This document shows, in pieces, positions 17,242 to 26,598 of a stretch of 64,000 nucleotides of DNA. The DNA lies in contig NZ_FQVW01000001.1 in assembly GCF_900129485.1 (NCBI RefSeq), positions 1-64,000 of the forward strand, given 5' to 3'. Both the position numbers and the translations under genes were made by a program. This DNA comes from Ornithinibacillus halophilus (GTDB lineage Bacteria; Bacillota; Bacilli; Bacillales; Amphibacillaceae). Numbering within the stretch: position 1 is the stretch's first letter; each line of letters starts with the position of its first letter. Below the pieces are notes generated by a model. The model was not told the origin of the DNA. It saw nothing but the letters and a program-made list of their open reading frames with translations, and made no database searches.

Positions 17242-17345
17242 TAGATAATCCTAATTGCATAGTAATAATGCATGAAAGACAATTATCTAAAGTATCCTAA
17301 TCTAATTATGGAAAAAGAAACAAATAGAAAGAGAGGTATGATTAC

Positions 17346-18398
17346 ATGAAAGGTTGGATGGGAAAAATTAAAGCATTATCCCTGTTAGGTTTCCTAGCCC
17401 TGATATTATCTGGGTGTGGTAAAGAAAACTTAACGGCATTAGTACCAAAGGGGTATGGTGCTGAGGTTTCAATGGACTTAATCATATTAACAACTGTAGT
17501 TATGTTAGTAGTATTTGCAGTTGTAATGGCAATTTTTATTTTTGTGCTTATCCGTTTCCGTAAAAAGAAAGGACAAGAAGATTTTATCCCGAAACAAGTT
17601 GAGGGGAATCATACATTAGAAACAGTATGGACAGTTATTCCAATCTTGTTACTAATTATCATTGCCATTCCAACAGTACTTGCAACATTTGACCTTGCAG
17701 ATGAAACAGAAGCAAGTGATTCTATTAACATCGATGTAACTGGTTACCAGTTCTGGTGGCACTTTGATTATCAGGGAGAAGATTTCCAGACAAGTCAGGA
17801 TATCTACATTCCAGTAGGTGAAAAAGTATACTTTAACATGCTATCTTCAGATGTTATTCATTACTTCTGGGTACCTTCTTTATCTGGTAAATTGGATGTA
17901 AACCCTGAGAATGAAAACACCTTCTATATTGAAGCATATGAGGAAGGCGTTTATTGGGGTAAATGTGCTGAGTTCTGTGGTCCTTCACACTCATTAATGG
18001 ACTTTAAAGTTATTGTTGTTAGTAAAGAAGAATATGAGCAATGGGTTGCTGACATGAAAAATGTTGACCCAGATGAAGAACCTGAAAGCGCAGTTGCTGT
18101 TGAAGGTAAGGAACTATTCCAAGAGAACAATTGTATGGGATGCCATGCTATTGGTTCATCACCAGTTCAAACAGGACCTAACTTAACAAACTTTGGTAAC
18201 CGTGAAACATTAGCTGGTGTTGAGGATTTAGATAAAGATACTTTAGTTAAATGGTTATTAGATCCTGAGGAAATTAAACCAGGAAACAAAATGACTGATA
18301 ATTATCCAGCATTAAATAAAGAAGATGCTGAGAAAATTGCTGAGTATCTACTACAATTAAAGCATACAGATATTACTTCTGAAAGTGCTGAAAACTAA
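17346..18398 (+). CDS. ctaC: Cytochrome caa3 oxidase subunit II
   Basis: A 350-residue lipoprotein with lipobox LSGC, two transmembrane helices, a periplasmic-type cupredoxin domain carrying the CuA site (CAEFCGPSHSLM, with an upstream His in VIHYFWVP), and a fused C-terminal cytochrome c domain with haem motif CMGCH and a later Met ligand (GNKMTDNYP). The fused cytochrome c marks it as a caa3-type oxidase that accepts electrons from cytochrome c. It is first in the ctaCDEF operon. Confidence 0.97.
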   Translation: MKGWMGKIKALSLLGFLALILSGCGKENLTALVPKGYGAEVSMDLIILTTVVMLVVFAVVMAIFIFVLIRFRKKKGQEDFIPKQVEGNHTLETVWTVIPILLLIIIAIPTVLATFDLADETEASDSINIDVTGYQFWWHFDYQGEDFQTSQDIYIPVGEKVYFNMLSSDVIHYFWVPSLSGKLDVNPENENTFYIEAYEEGVYWGKCAEFCGPSHSLMDFKVIVVSKEEYEQWVADMKNVDPDEEPESAVAVEGKELFQENNCMGCHAIGSSPVQTGPNLTNFGNRETLAGVEDLDKDTLVKWLLDPEEIKPGNKMTDNYPALNKEDAEKIAEYLLQLKHTDITSESAEN

Positions 18399-18442
18399 AA
18401 ATATATTTTAGGGATGGAAGATGGAAAAGGGAGGTTTAACTT

Positions 18443-20293
18443 GTGAGTATAGCAGCTACTCAAAAAAAGGGCGTTGGTGCTTTTATATGGGAATACCTTA
18501 CTACTGTAGACCATAAGAAAATTGCACATCTATACTTAGTTGCAGGTGGATTTTTCTTCCTGTTAGGTGGATTAGAAGCCCTTATTATACGTATACAATT
18601 AATTTCACCAGAAAATGATTTTATTACTGCTGGATTATATAATGAAATGATTACTATGCATGGTACAACAATGATATTCTTTGCAGCCATGCCAATATTA
18701 CTAGGTTTAATGAACGCGGTCATGCCATTACAAATCGGTGCACGTGATGTGGCATTCCCATTTATTAACTCACTAGGATTTTGGTTATTCTTCTTTGGTG
18801 GAGTTATGTTAAATGTTAGTTGGTTCACTGGCGCACCTGATGCTGGTTGGACTGCATATGCACCGTTATCAACGACATCACCAGGACACGGTGTAGATTA
18901 TTATATTTTAGGGTTACAGATATCCGGTGCAGGTACATTAATGGGTGGTATTAACTTCTTAGTTACCATCGTTAATATGAGAGCACCTGGAATGACTTAC
19001 ATGCGTATGCCGTTATTCACATGGACTACGTTTATTGCAAGTACGTTAATTCTATTTGCATTCCCAGCGTTAACAGTTGGATTATTCTTATTAATGTTTG
19101 ACCGTATGTTTGGTTCAGCATTCTTTGATGTTGCCTTAGGTGGTAACTCAATTATCTGGCAACATTTATTCTGGATTTTCGGACACCCAGAAGTATATAT
19201 CTTAATCTTACCGGCGTTTGGTATCTTTAGTGATATCTTCCCTACATTTGCTAAGAAACGTTTATTTGGTTATACTGCAATGGTTTTCGCTACAGTATTA
19301 ATTGCGTTCTTAGGATTTATGGTATGGGCTCACCACATGTTTACAGTTGGTATGGGACCATTCGCTAACTCGATCTTTGCTATTGCAACCATGGCAATTG
19401 CAGTACCGACCGGTATTAAGATCTTTAACTGGTTACTAACCCTCTGGGGTGGAAGTATTACGATTAACTCAGCAATGTTGTGGTCATTAGCATTTATTCC
19501 ATCATTTACAATTGGTGGTATGACAGGTATTATGGTTGCTGCTTCAGTAGCTGACTATCAATATCATGACACTTACTTTGTTATCGCCCACTTCCACTAT
19601 GTAATTGTTGGTGGGGTTGTATTCGGTATCTTAGCTGCATTACATTATTGGTGGCCTAAGATGTTCGGTCGTGTGTTAAATGAATTTATGGGTAAATTAG
19701 CATTCTGGACATTCTTTATAGGTTTCCATTTAACGTTCTTTATCCAGCATTTCCTTGGATTAATGGGTATGCCACGTCGTTACTGGGTATTCCTAGAAGA
19801 TCAAGGTTTGGATACAGGTAACTATATTAGTACTATTGGTGCATTCTTCATGACATTTGGGGTATTAGTATTCTTGTACAATGCAATTTACTCTTGGGTT
19901 AAAGGAGAAAAAGCTCCAGCCGATCCTTGGGGAGGTCGTACATTAGAATGGGCAATCCCATCACCACCGCCATTCTATAACTTTAAACAATTACCATTAG
20001 TTCGTGGTCTAGATCCACTTTGGATTGAAAAGACAGAAGGTAATGGTAAAATGACACCTGCAGAGCCATTAGGTGATATTCATATGCCTAATAACTCAAT
20101 CATTCCATTTATTATGTCATTAGGATTCTTTATTGCTGGATTTGGGTTCATTTATCAAACAGACTATAATGCAGCATATATCCTATTATTTGGTGGAATG
20201 GCAATTGCACTTGGTTCCATGTTAGTTCGTTCCCTAAAAGATGACCACGGCTACCATATAACCAAAGAAGAATTAGAAAGGGAGGCTGACTAA
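18443..20293 (+). CDS. ctaD: Cytochrome caa3 oxidase subunit I
   Basis: A 616-residue haem-copper oxidase catalytic subunit. It starts at GTG with GGGAGG upstream. Visible motifs are TMHGTTMIFF (haem a ligand), HPEVYILILP (CuB His and the Tyr of the His-Tyr crosslink), WAHHMFTVG (two CuB His) and the HDTYFVIAHFHYV pair for haem a3 and haem a. It has about 14 hydrophobic segments. It reduces oxygen to water and pumps protons. It lies one base from ctaE. Confidence 0.97.
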   Translation: MSIAATQKKGVGAFIWEYLTTVDHKKIAHLYLVAGGFFFLLGGLEALIIRIQLISPENDFITAGLYNEMITMHGTTMIFFAAMPILLGLMNAVMPLQIGARDVAFPFINSLGFWLFFFGGVMLNVSWFTGAPDAGWTAYAPLSTTSPGHGVDYYILGLQISGAGTLMGGINFLVTIVNMRAPGMTYMRMPLFTWTTFIASTLILFAFPALTVGLFLLMFDRMFGSAFFDVALGGNSIIWQHLFWIFGHPEVYILILPAFGIFSDIFPTFAKKRLFGYTAMVFATVLIAFLGFMVWAHHMFTVGMGPFANSIFAIATMAIAVPTGIKIFNWLLTLWGGSITINSAMLWSLAFIPSFTIGGMTGIMVAASVADYQYHDTYFVIAHFHYVIVGGVVFGILAALHYWWPKMFGRVLNEFMGKLAFWTFFIGFHLTFFIQHFLGLMGMPRRYWVFLEDQGLDTGNYISTIGAFFMTFGVLVFLYNAIYSWVKGEKAPADPWGGRTLEWAIPSPPPFYNFKQLPLVRGLDPLWIEKTEGNGKMTPAEPLGDIHMPNNSIIPFIMSLGFFIAGFGFIYQTDYNAAYILLFGGMAIALGSMLVRSLKDDHGYHITKEELEREAD

Positions 20294-20294
20294 T

Positions 20295-20918
20295 ATGAGT
20301 CACGATCATTCCTTGAATCCAGAAACAATGCCTCATAATCCTGAAAAGGCTACCCTTGAAGGTAGAAATAAGTTTCTAGGTCTATGGTTCTTTCTAGGTG
20401 GAGAAACCGTATTATTTGCTAGTTTATTTGGTACGTATTTAGCACTTAAAAATTCAACAGCTGGTGGAGTAGCATCTCAGGACATATTCGGCTTAGGATT
20501 AGTGTTCTTAATGACAATGCTTTTGTTAACCAGTTCATTAACTAGTGTGTATGCGATGTACCATATGAAAAATAATAACTTCAAGAAAATGCAGCTTTGG
20601 TTAGGAGTAACAGGACTATTAGGTCTAACATTCCTTGGATGTGAAATTTATGAGTTTGCTCATTATATTAATGACTATGATTTTACTTTCCGCTCATCTG
20701 CATTTGGATCAGCATTCTATACACTAGTTGGATTCCATGGAGGACACGTTTTATTCGGTCTATGTTGGTTGACAGCTCTTATGATTCGTAACGCTAAAAG
20801 AGGATTAAATTTATACAACGCACCTAAATTCTATACGTTCAGTTTATACTGGCACTTTATTGATGTTGTTTGGGTATTTATCTTTACAGTTGTATATCTA
20901 ATGGGGAGTGTGGGTTAA
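20295..20918 (+). CDS. ctaE: Cytochrome caa3 oxidase subunit III
   Basis: A 207-residue membrane protein with five hydrophobic helices. It carries FFLGGETVLFASLFGTYLAL, the conserved GFHGGHVLFGLCWL and the end WHFIDVVWVFIFTVVYL typical of subunit III of haem-copper oxidases. The ribosome binding site GGGAGG lies inside the end of ctaD, so translation is coupled. Confidence 0.95.
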   Translation: MSHDHSLNPETMPHNPEKATLEGRNKFLGLWFFLGGETVLFASLFGTYLALKNSTAGGVASQDIFGLGLVFLMTMLLLTSSLTSVYAMYHMKNNNFKKMQLWLGVTGLLGLTFLGCEIYEFAHYINDYDFTFRSSAFGSAFYTLVGFHGGHVLFGLCWLTALMIRNAKRGLNLYNAPKFYTFSLYWHFIDVVWVFIFTVVYLMGSVG

Positions 20919-20920
20919 TT

Positions 20921-21244
20921 ATGGCTAACAATTCCAATACGAGTAACCTTGACTCATTCCAGAAACAAAAAAACAAGGATGAAATGAAAAAACAATTAAT
21001 TTCATTTGCATTAATGATTGGCTTTACTTTAATTGCGTTTGCTATTGTAGCATCAGATGTAATTAGCGATATGTTTGTCGTACCAGTTATTTTACTTTTA
21101 GCTGTGATACAGGTAGCATTTCAATTTTATTATTTTATGCATATGAAAGATAAAGACCATGAATGGCCTTCCATAATGATTTATGGTGGCGTATGGGCTG
21201 CTTTGTTAACAATAGCAGGGTTAGTCTTAGTAGTATGGTGGTAA
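20921..21244 (+). CDS. ctaF: Cytochrome caa3 oxidase subunit IV
   Basis: A 107-residue subunit IV of the caa3 oxidase with a polar N-terminus and three hydrophobic helices. FYYFMHMKDKDHEWPS is typical of the family. The ATG at 20921 is 2 bases after the ctaE stop, and GGGGAG in the end of ctaE is a plausible ribosome binding site. An in-frame ATG 51 bases earlier lies inside ctaE and is unlikely. Last gene before the operon terminator. Confidence 0.92.
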   Translation: MANNSNTSNLDSFQKQKNKDEMKKQLISFALMIGFTLIAFAIVASDVISDMFVVPVILLLAVIQVAFQFYYFMHMKDKDHEWPSIMIYGGVWAALLTIAGLVLVVWW

Positions 21245-21252
21245 TAATGTAG

Positions 21253-21282
21253 AGAGATCGGGCATAGTCCCGATCTTTCTTA
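21253..21282 (+). terminator. Terminator of ctaCDEF
   Basis: The stem AGATCGGG/CCCGATCT is followed by a T-rich tail. Confidence 0.8.
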
Positions 21283-21380
21283 AATTTGTTAAGGAAAATT
21301 CATAAATTATTCAATTTTACAGTTCGATATTATTGTAGACTAGTAAGAAGAAACTAGTTTTATTTTGGAGTGAAAAACAT

Positions 21381-22289
21381 ATGTGGTTAGACTTACAGAT
21401 ATTTGGTTTTCGTGCATTATGGAGTCCATATTATTTTCTTTTTGTGTTAGCAATAGGAATTGCTTATTATTTGATAACAGTTCAATTTCGTCATAAATTT
21501 GGTATTGATGCTAAACCAAGTACAAAACAACAAACCTCTTTCTATATTGGATTAGTATTATTATATGTAGTTAAAGGTGGTCCAATTGATCTATTATCAC
21601 ACATCATGTTAACGGCACATATGGTTCAGATGGCTATATACTACATCGTATTTCCACTATTGATTATTAAAGGTATACCTGAATGGATTTGGGAACGTGT
21701 AGTAAATAAGCCTGTTATTAAGCCGATTATTAAATTTCTAACGATGCCTCTAATTGCTTTGCTTTTATTTAATGGGTTATTCTCTATGTATCACCTTCCA
21801 GATATCTTTAATTTTGCAAAATCATCTCAAATAGCTCATTCATCAGTTTCAGTCGTTATTTTATTCGCTGCATTTATCGTGTGGTTACCTGTTCTAAGTC
21901 CAACGAAAGAATTAGATCGAATGAAACCTTTAGTTAAGATCTTCTATATTTTTGGTAACAGTGTCTTAATTACACCTGCTTGTGTTTTAATTATCTTTTC
22001 TGATGTACCACTATTTGCAACATATAGTGCTACAGGAGCTTGGATGCAAGCATTAAGTCTATGTGTACCTGGTGATGTATTAGAAGGCATTAGTTATGCC
22101 ATTTCAGGCCCAGAGATGTTCTCACCTATGAGTGTATTAGAAGACCAGCAACTCGGTGGGATTATAATGAAGATTATGCAGGAAATTACTTGGGGAATTG
22201 TACTAGCGCAAATCTTTTATGGATGGTTTAATGAAGAGAGTTTGAAAGTTGATCCATTACCGGCAAATAATTTTAGTGAAACGAATTAG
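21381..22289 (+). CDS. ctaG: Cytochrome oxidase assembly factor CtaG
   Basis: A 302-residue membrane protein of the Bacillus CtaG family, with seven hydrophobic helices. In B. subtilis it is needed for active caa3 oxidase, probably in copper delivery. It starts WLDLQIFGFRALWSPYYF and has the conserved HMVQMAIYYIVFPLLIIKGIP and MYHLPDIFNF segments with His and Met residues that could handle copper. GGAGTG precedes the ATG. It is separated from ctaF by a terminator, so it probably has its own promoter. Confidence 0.93.
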   Translation: MWLDLQIFGFRALWSPYYFLFVLAIGIAYYLITVQFRHKFGIDAKPSTKQQTSFYIGLVLLYVVKGGPIDLLSHIMLTAHMVQMAIYYIVFPLLIIKGIPEWIWERVVNKPVIKPIIKFLTMPLIALLLFNGLFSMYHLPDIFNFAKSSQIAHSSVSVVILFAAFIVWLPVLSPTKELDRMKPLVKIFYIFGNSVLITPACVLIIFSDVPLFATYSATGAWMQALSLCVPGDVLEGISYAISGPEMFSPMSVLEDQQLGGIIMKIMQEITWGIVLAQIFYGWFNEESLKVDPLPANNFSETN

Positions 22290-22350
22290 TTATTTGGATT
22301 TAAATATATTTTAAATTAATTTTAATTATGCTTAGAAGGGGATTCGTGTG

Positions 22351-22809
22351 ATGCCACCATTATTACCTACAATCAGTACATTTTTCATTATTGTTAGTGC
22401 AATACTTGTTGCAATAGGTTGGGTTTTAATTGTTAAAGACAAGAAAAAACAGCATAAGAAGACTATGATTGCAGCAGCGATTAGTGCATTGATCTTTTTC
22501 ATCATTTATATGTCCAGAACAATTTTCTTAGGGAATCAAAGCTTTGGTGGACCAGATGAATTAGAAATCTATTATACAATCTTTCTTGTCTTTCATATTA
22601 TCTTATCGACTACCGGAGCAATATTCGGTATTGTAACACTTACACTAGCCTTTAAACGAAATATACGAGTTCATCGTAAAATTGGGCCTATCACGAGCGT
22701 TATTTGGTTCTTTACTGCGATAACTGGAGTAATGGTATATCTATTACTTTATGTGTTATACGATGGAGGAGAAACGACAAGTTTAATAAAAGCAATTTTG
22801 GGAACATGA
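22351..22809 (+). CDS. DUF420 membrane protein (CtaM/YozB-like)
   Basis: A 152-residue protein with four or five transmembrane helices. It belongs to the DUF420 family by its conserved His-containing helices (FHIILSTTGAIFGIVTLTLA and VHRKIGP). Staphylococcus aureus CtaM, of the same family, is needed for aa3-type oxidase function, which fits a place right after ctaG. AAGGGG precedes both a GTG at 22348 and the ATG at 22351; the ATG has the better spacing. A long hairpin follows at once. Confidence 0.85.
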   Translation: MPPLLPTISTFFIIVSAILVAIGWVLIVKDKKKQHKKTMIAAAISALIFFIIYMSRTIFLGNQSFGGPDELEIYYTIFLVFHIILSTTGAIFGIVTLTLAFKRNIRVHRKIGPITSVIWFFTAITGVMVYLLLYVLYDGGETTSLIKAILGT

Positions 22810-22857
22810 AAAGAGGTTATCACATAAGGGGAAATTCCTTAGTGATAACCTCTTTTA
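22809..22857 (+). terminator. Terminator after the DUF420 gene
   Basis: A 15-base perfect stem AAAAGAGGTTATCAC with its complement ends in TTTT. The A-rich opposite side means it could also work for the gene on the other strand. Confidence 0.85.
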
Positions 22858-22915
22858 ATAGAATCGAAAGTATAAGTTAAAGATTAGTCTAGCTCCGAGC
22901 ACTCTCAAGCTTTTC

Positions 22916-23974
22916 TTATATTTTTACATTCCAATTAATGATTTCAGCTTCTTTTGCAGAAGTAAAAGCAATGACAATTAGTGGTCCAAGGATAAATCCT
23001 AGTATTCCTATAAGTTGTAAACCAATAAACATTGCTATTAGAGTTGCTAATGGAGATAATCCAATATGTTTGCCCATTACTTTTGGTTCAACTGTTCTTC
23101 TAATAGCTAATAATATAATAGCGAGGACAGCCAATTGAATTCCTACTCCGATATCACCAGCCAGTAACATAATAATTGACCAAGGTCCTAGAATTGCAAT
23201 AGAGCCGATAATTGGTATTAAATCAATCACCCAAATAATTAACGACATGATAATAGCAACATCGGGAGCTATAATTAATAGACCAATCAGTGAAACGGCG
23301 AAAATTAGTAGACTAACCAGGAATTGTGCTTTAAAGAATCCTAATATTACACTTGAAAGACGATTATTCATAAAGGTAACTTTTTTAGCTGTTTCTTTGG
23401 TAAGCATATTATATGACTTTGCTTTTAAAATAGGTAACTCTAACATAAAGAGAAAGAGAGCAATTAAATAGACAATAAAGCTAATTATATATTGTGGAAC
23501 TGCTGCAAATGCTTGTGCGATATTTTCAATAGTTAATGTCTTATTTACTGTAGTACTTAAGTTCTTTAAATTTGTTTCTATACTGTCAGATACTTGTTTT
23601 ACAAATTCATCTGGTAAATTCGCACCATATTGTTCAAAGTTATCTTCCCATTTGCCATAAATGTTATTTACTTTATTGATGTAAGATGGTACGTCCTCAA
23701 CAAAGGTTACTACTTGAGCAACAGCTTTCGTCACGATGAAAGTACCGGCTAATCCCATAACTAGTAAAAATAATAGGAAGACAATCGTGACAGCAAATTT
23801 TCTACTCAGCTTTATACGATTTTGGAAGAGTCGAATAAGTGGGTTTAACATTAAAGCAGTAAAAAAAGCTACAATTAAAGGAATCGAAATTGGTAATATA
23901 AATATACAAAACAAAATGAGTAATATAGCCAAAAAGAGTAATGTCCAATGGCGTTTTGAAATTTTCCGTAACAA
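22916..23974 (-). CDS. AI-2E family membrane protein (YtvI-like)
   Basis: A 352-residue membrane protein with seven or eight hydrophobic helices and a polar central loop. VIDLIPIIGS and GPLIVIAFTSA near the C-terminus are hallmarks of the AI-2E transporter/permease superfamily. The N-terminus (LRKISKRHW) and length fit the sporulation protein YtvI. The start is a TTG at 23974 with AGGAGA 10 bases upstream. The frame continues 21 bases further but would overlap the ribosome binding site. The substrate is unknown, and the YtvI assignment over other AI-2E paralogues is moderate. Confidence 0.8.
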   Translation of the reverse strand: MLRKISKRHWTLLFLAILLILFCIFILPISIPLIVAFFTALMLNPLIRLFQNRIKLSRKFAVTIVFLLFLLVMGLAGTFIVTKAVAQVVTFVEDVPSYINKVNNIYGKWEDNFEQYGANLPDEFVKQVSDSIETNLKNLSTTVNKTLTIENIAQAFAAVPQYIISFIVYLIALFLFMLELPILKAKSYNMLTKETAKKVTFMNNRLSSVILGFFKAQFLVSLLIFAVSLIGLLIIAPDVAIIMSLIIWVIDLIPIIGSIAILGPWSIIMLLAGDIGVGIQLAVLAIILLAIRRTVEPKVMGKHIGLSPLATLIAMFIGLQLIGILGFILGPLIVIAFTSAKEAEIINWNVKI

Positions 23975-24084
23975 GAAAATGAAATCTCCTTTCAAAAAGC
24001 GAGCTTATACACAGAAATATATGTATCTATAAAAAATATAGCATTATTTTCCCATTTTGAACAGAATAAGTTCATTAAAACAAA

Positions 24085-24122
24085 ATAAAAAATCAACAGC
24101 TCACATGGAACTGTTGACCTAT
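24085..24122 (-). terminator. Terminator of the YugN-like gene
   Basis: On the minus strand GTCAACAG pairs with CTGTTGAT and is followed by T6ATTTT. Confidence 0.8.
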
Positions 24123-24127
24123 TAATA

Positions 24128-24496
24128 TTATTTATTTTCGTGATCCTTAACTTCATCTCTTACACCTTGAACAAGCTTTTTGGCTCTTTCAACAAGATTC
24201 TCAGGGAAGTTTTCTTCTTCACCATATTCTACACCATGTGGGTAGTAATGCTTACCTAGTAGTGGTGTCATTAATTTAATAACAGCATTCCCACGATCTA
24301 CATCGCCTTCAACAGCATACCCTTGAATACGGATATAGTAAGTAATATTTTTTTCTTTTGATCCTATTTTATAGTCATATGTAACTCTTTCATAATCCCA
24401 TTGTCCTGCACGGATAAATGCGTGCTTGCCCATTATATGGTCAAGTGGTTTAATATCAATAAGGATGTCTTCAATTTCCAAGTTTTCAAGTCTCAA
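24128..24496 (-). CDS. YugN-like protein
   Basis: A 122-residue cytoplasmic protein matching the YugN-like family, with the run FIRAGQWDYERVTYDYK and GVEYGEEENFP. Function is unknown. The start is a TTG at 24496 with GAGGTG 6 bases upstream. An in-frame GTG three codons earlier is part of the ribosome binding site. It is monocistronic with its own terminator. Confidence 0.83.
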   Translation of the reverse strand: MRLENLEIEDILIDIKPLDHIMGKHAFIRAGQWDYERVTYDYKIGSKEKNITYYIRIQGYAVEGDVDRGNAVIKLMTPLLGKHYYPHGVEYGEEENFPENLVERAKKLVQGVRDEVKDHENK

Positions 24497-24732
24497 TTTA
24501 TCCACCTCACAAAATTTTCCTAACTAAAACTATAATAGTACGAATTGCTTGAAGTTGCAATGAAAAACAAGAGATATTTTCTATTGTTAGAAAAATCGTC
24601 ATAAATTATGTGTTTACTAATAAAATCTACCTTTTCTACTCCATCTATTAAATTTCCATTTTAATAGGAATGTATTTGAATTCTAGTACATATATATTTA
24701 ATAATAATAAAGGTAGAAGGGGTTAATATACT

Positions 24733-25809
24733 ATGCGAGTTATTCGAAGGGTCTTATTGTTCTTACTATTATTATTACTAGCTATTTCAATCGTATTATT
24801 TTTGTTTAACGACAAAGAATCGACACAGAAGCCTGTTAATCATATATATCATGAATCACTAACATCTGAAAAAGAGTTACAAAATAAACAAGTTCCGGAA
24901 AAAATTATATCAGACCATATTCTTCAAGATAATCTATTTAAATGGATGGGAAGTGGGGTCAACCAACTAGAAGAAGCCCTGGGTGAACCCCTTCGAAAAG
25001 ATATTAGTTCCTATGGATATACTTGGTTGGTTTATATGAAAGACCATTCTGAATACGTCCAATTCGGGGTAATGGATGATGAAGTTAAAACAATTTTTGC
25101 AACGGGAATGGATGTAGGAACAAATTCGATAAAAATTGGAGATGACTACGATCACTTGAATCAAATCTTCTCATTTTCAACTGAAGTAACATATGGAAAA
25201 GGAATTACATCTTATACATTCCAATTAGATGAAGAAGATTTAAAAATGCGACCTCTAGTAAGGGTAGGAAATGATGTTTATATGCAATTATATTTTGACA
25301 CGTTCACACAGAAATTATCTTCTATTCGGATTTTGACTGGAGAAATTTTACTATTGCAACGTCCATACGCTTTAAGTTATCGTGGGGATTTACCTGAACA
25401 ACCTAAATTATCTGATGAGCAATGGGATCAAGTCGAAGCAGGGATGGAAAGTCAGATTTTTGACATAACGAATGTTATTCGGAACAGTTTTGACCGTTCT
25501 ACATTAGAGTGGGAGGAAAGTGTAAAAGAAGTGGCATACCTACACAGTAAAGACATGGCTGAAAATAACTATTTTTCACACTATGCATTAAATGGGGATG
25601 GATTAAAAGAAAGACTTGCAGCTCAAGATATATTTTATTTTTCTGCCGGTGAGAATATTGCTGCCTTATATGTAGATGCACCTGCTGCTGTAGAAGGCTG
25701 GTTGAACAGTGAAGGGCACCGTGAAGCACTGTTAAATAATGATTTTACTCATTTGGGGGTCGGTGTATTCCGTTATTATTACACTCAAAACTTCTTAACA
25801 AAGCCATAA
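24733..25809 (+). CDS. ylbC: CAP-domain protein YlbC
   Basis: A 358-residue secreted or membrane-anchored protein. A basic, leucine-rich N-terminal helix (residues 5-28) is followed by a CAP-associated N-terminal domain (about 60-200, starting WMGSGVNQLEEALGEPLRKD) and a C-terminal SCP/CAP domain (about 235-355). The CAP motifs are visible: LHSKDMAENNYFSHYALNGD, AGENIA, WLNSEGHREALLNNDFTHLG. B. subtilis YlbC has the same architecture and map position. CAP-domain roles in spore-formers are not settled. Confidence 0.92.
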   Translation: MRVIRRVLLFLLLLLLAISIVLFLFNDKESTQKPVNHIYHESLTSEKELQNKQVPEKIISDHILQDNLFKWMGSGVNQLEEALGEPLRKDISSYGYTWLVYMKDHSEYVQFGVMDDEVKTIFATGMDVGTNSIKIGDDYDHLNQIFSFSTEVTYGKGITSYTFQLDEEDLKMRPLVRVGNDVYMQLYFDTFTQKLSSIRILTGEILLLQRPYALSYRGDLPEQPKLSDEQWDQVEAGMESQIFDITNVIRNSFDRSTLEWEESVKEVAYLHSKDMAENNYFSHYALNGDGLKERLAAQDIFYFSAGENIAALYVDAPAAVEGWLNSEGHREALLNNDFTHLGVGVFRYYYTQNFLTKP

Positions 25810-25901
25810 TAATGCACAGCCTACATTTAATCACATAAACTATTAATGGATGAAGTATAAGTATCACAAATTATAGAGTATGTGCAGTGGGGTGAGTCAA
25901 C

Positions 25902-26294
25902 TTGAGTGAGAACAGAATGCATCCTAAAGTGGCAGCATTTAAAGAATTTATCAATAAACACCCTAAATTAAGGCAAGAAATTAGAAAAAATGGGCGTTCA
26001 TGGCAAGAGTATTATGAAAAATGGGTGTTATTAGGAGAAGATGACCCGATGTGGGAACAGTTCCACAGTGAGAGTGATGACAAAAAATCAGATGAAAAGA
26101 CGGAAGGAAAGTCAGAGTTATTTAGTCAATTACTAAAACTGACTGAAAATGTCGATATAGATAAAGTACAAAAAAATGTTCAACAATTAAGTGGAACAAT
26201 TGGAACCATTCAAGAAATGTTATCACAGTATCAAGAGAATAAAAATCCGAAGCAACCACGTCAAAATGATCCATTTAGTATGTTTAGGGATTAG
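25902..26294 (+). CDS. ylbD: YlbD family spore coat-type protein
   Basis: A 130-residue hydrophilic protein starting at TTG with GGGGTGAG upstream. The N-terminal FINKHPKLRQEIRKNGRSWQ and EKWVLLGEDDPMW are typical of the YlbD family, annotated as a putative coat protein in Bacillus. The C-terminal half is Lys/Glu/Gln-rich and probably coiled. Its stop overlaps the first base of ylbE. Confidence 0.88.
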   Translation: MSENRMHPKVAAFKEFINKHPKLRQEIRKNGRSWQEYYEKWVLLGEDDPMWEQFHSESDDKKSDEKTEGKSELFSQLLKLTENVDIDKVQKNVQQLSGTIGTIQEMLSQYQENKNPKQPRQNDPFSMFRD

Positions 26295-26536
26295 TGATCG
26301 ATATGAATAGAGAAATTTATCATTATTTACAGAATAGGCCTGAACTATTACATTTTGTTCGAATGAATCCGGTATGGTATCGGTACTTGGCAAGGGAACC
26401 AAATCGAGTGACAGAGATAGAGGCGGTATCTAAGCAGTTTTATGGAAAAACAATCCCTCAGAAACTGGATCGTTTGAATCATCGAATGCAAATGGTAGGA
26501 ATGCTTCTCCAATTTGCAGAATCTATGAAAGATTAA
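26294..26536 (+). CDS. ylbE: YlbE-like protein
   Basis: An 80-residue protein of the YlbE-like family. IYHYLQNRPELLHFVRMNPVWYRYLAREP is the recognisable core. A GTG at 26294 overlaps the ylbD stop (TAGTG), which suggests translational coupling. An ATG at 26303 is the alternative start. Function is unknown. It runs in the order ylbC-D-E-F-G as in B. subtilis. Confidence 0.82.
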   Translation: MIDMNREIYHYLQNRPELLHFVRMNPVWYRYLAREPNRVTEIEAVSKQFYGKTIPQKLDRLNHRMQMVGMLLQFAESMKD

Positions 26537-26598
26537 TGGTTTTTCATTTTCACCATTCAAATAAAATGATATGATAATGGTGGAGGTGGAGTTTAGTT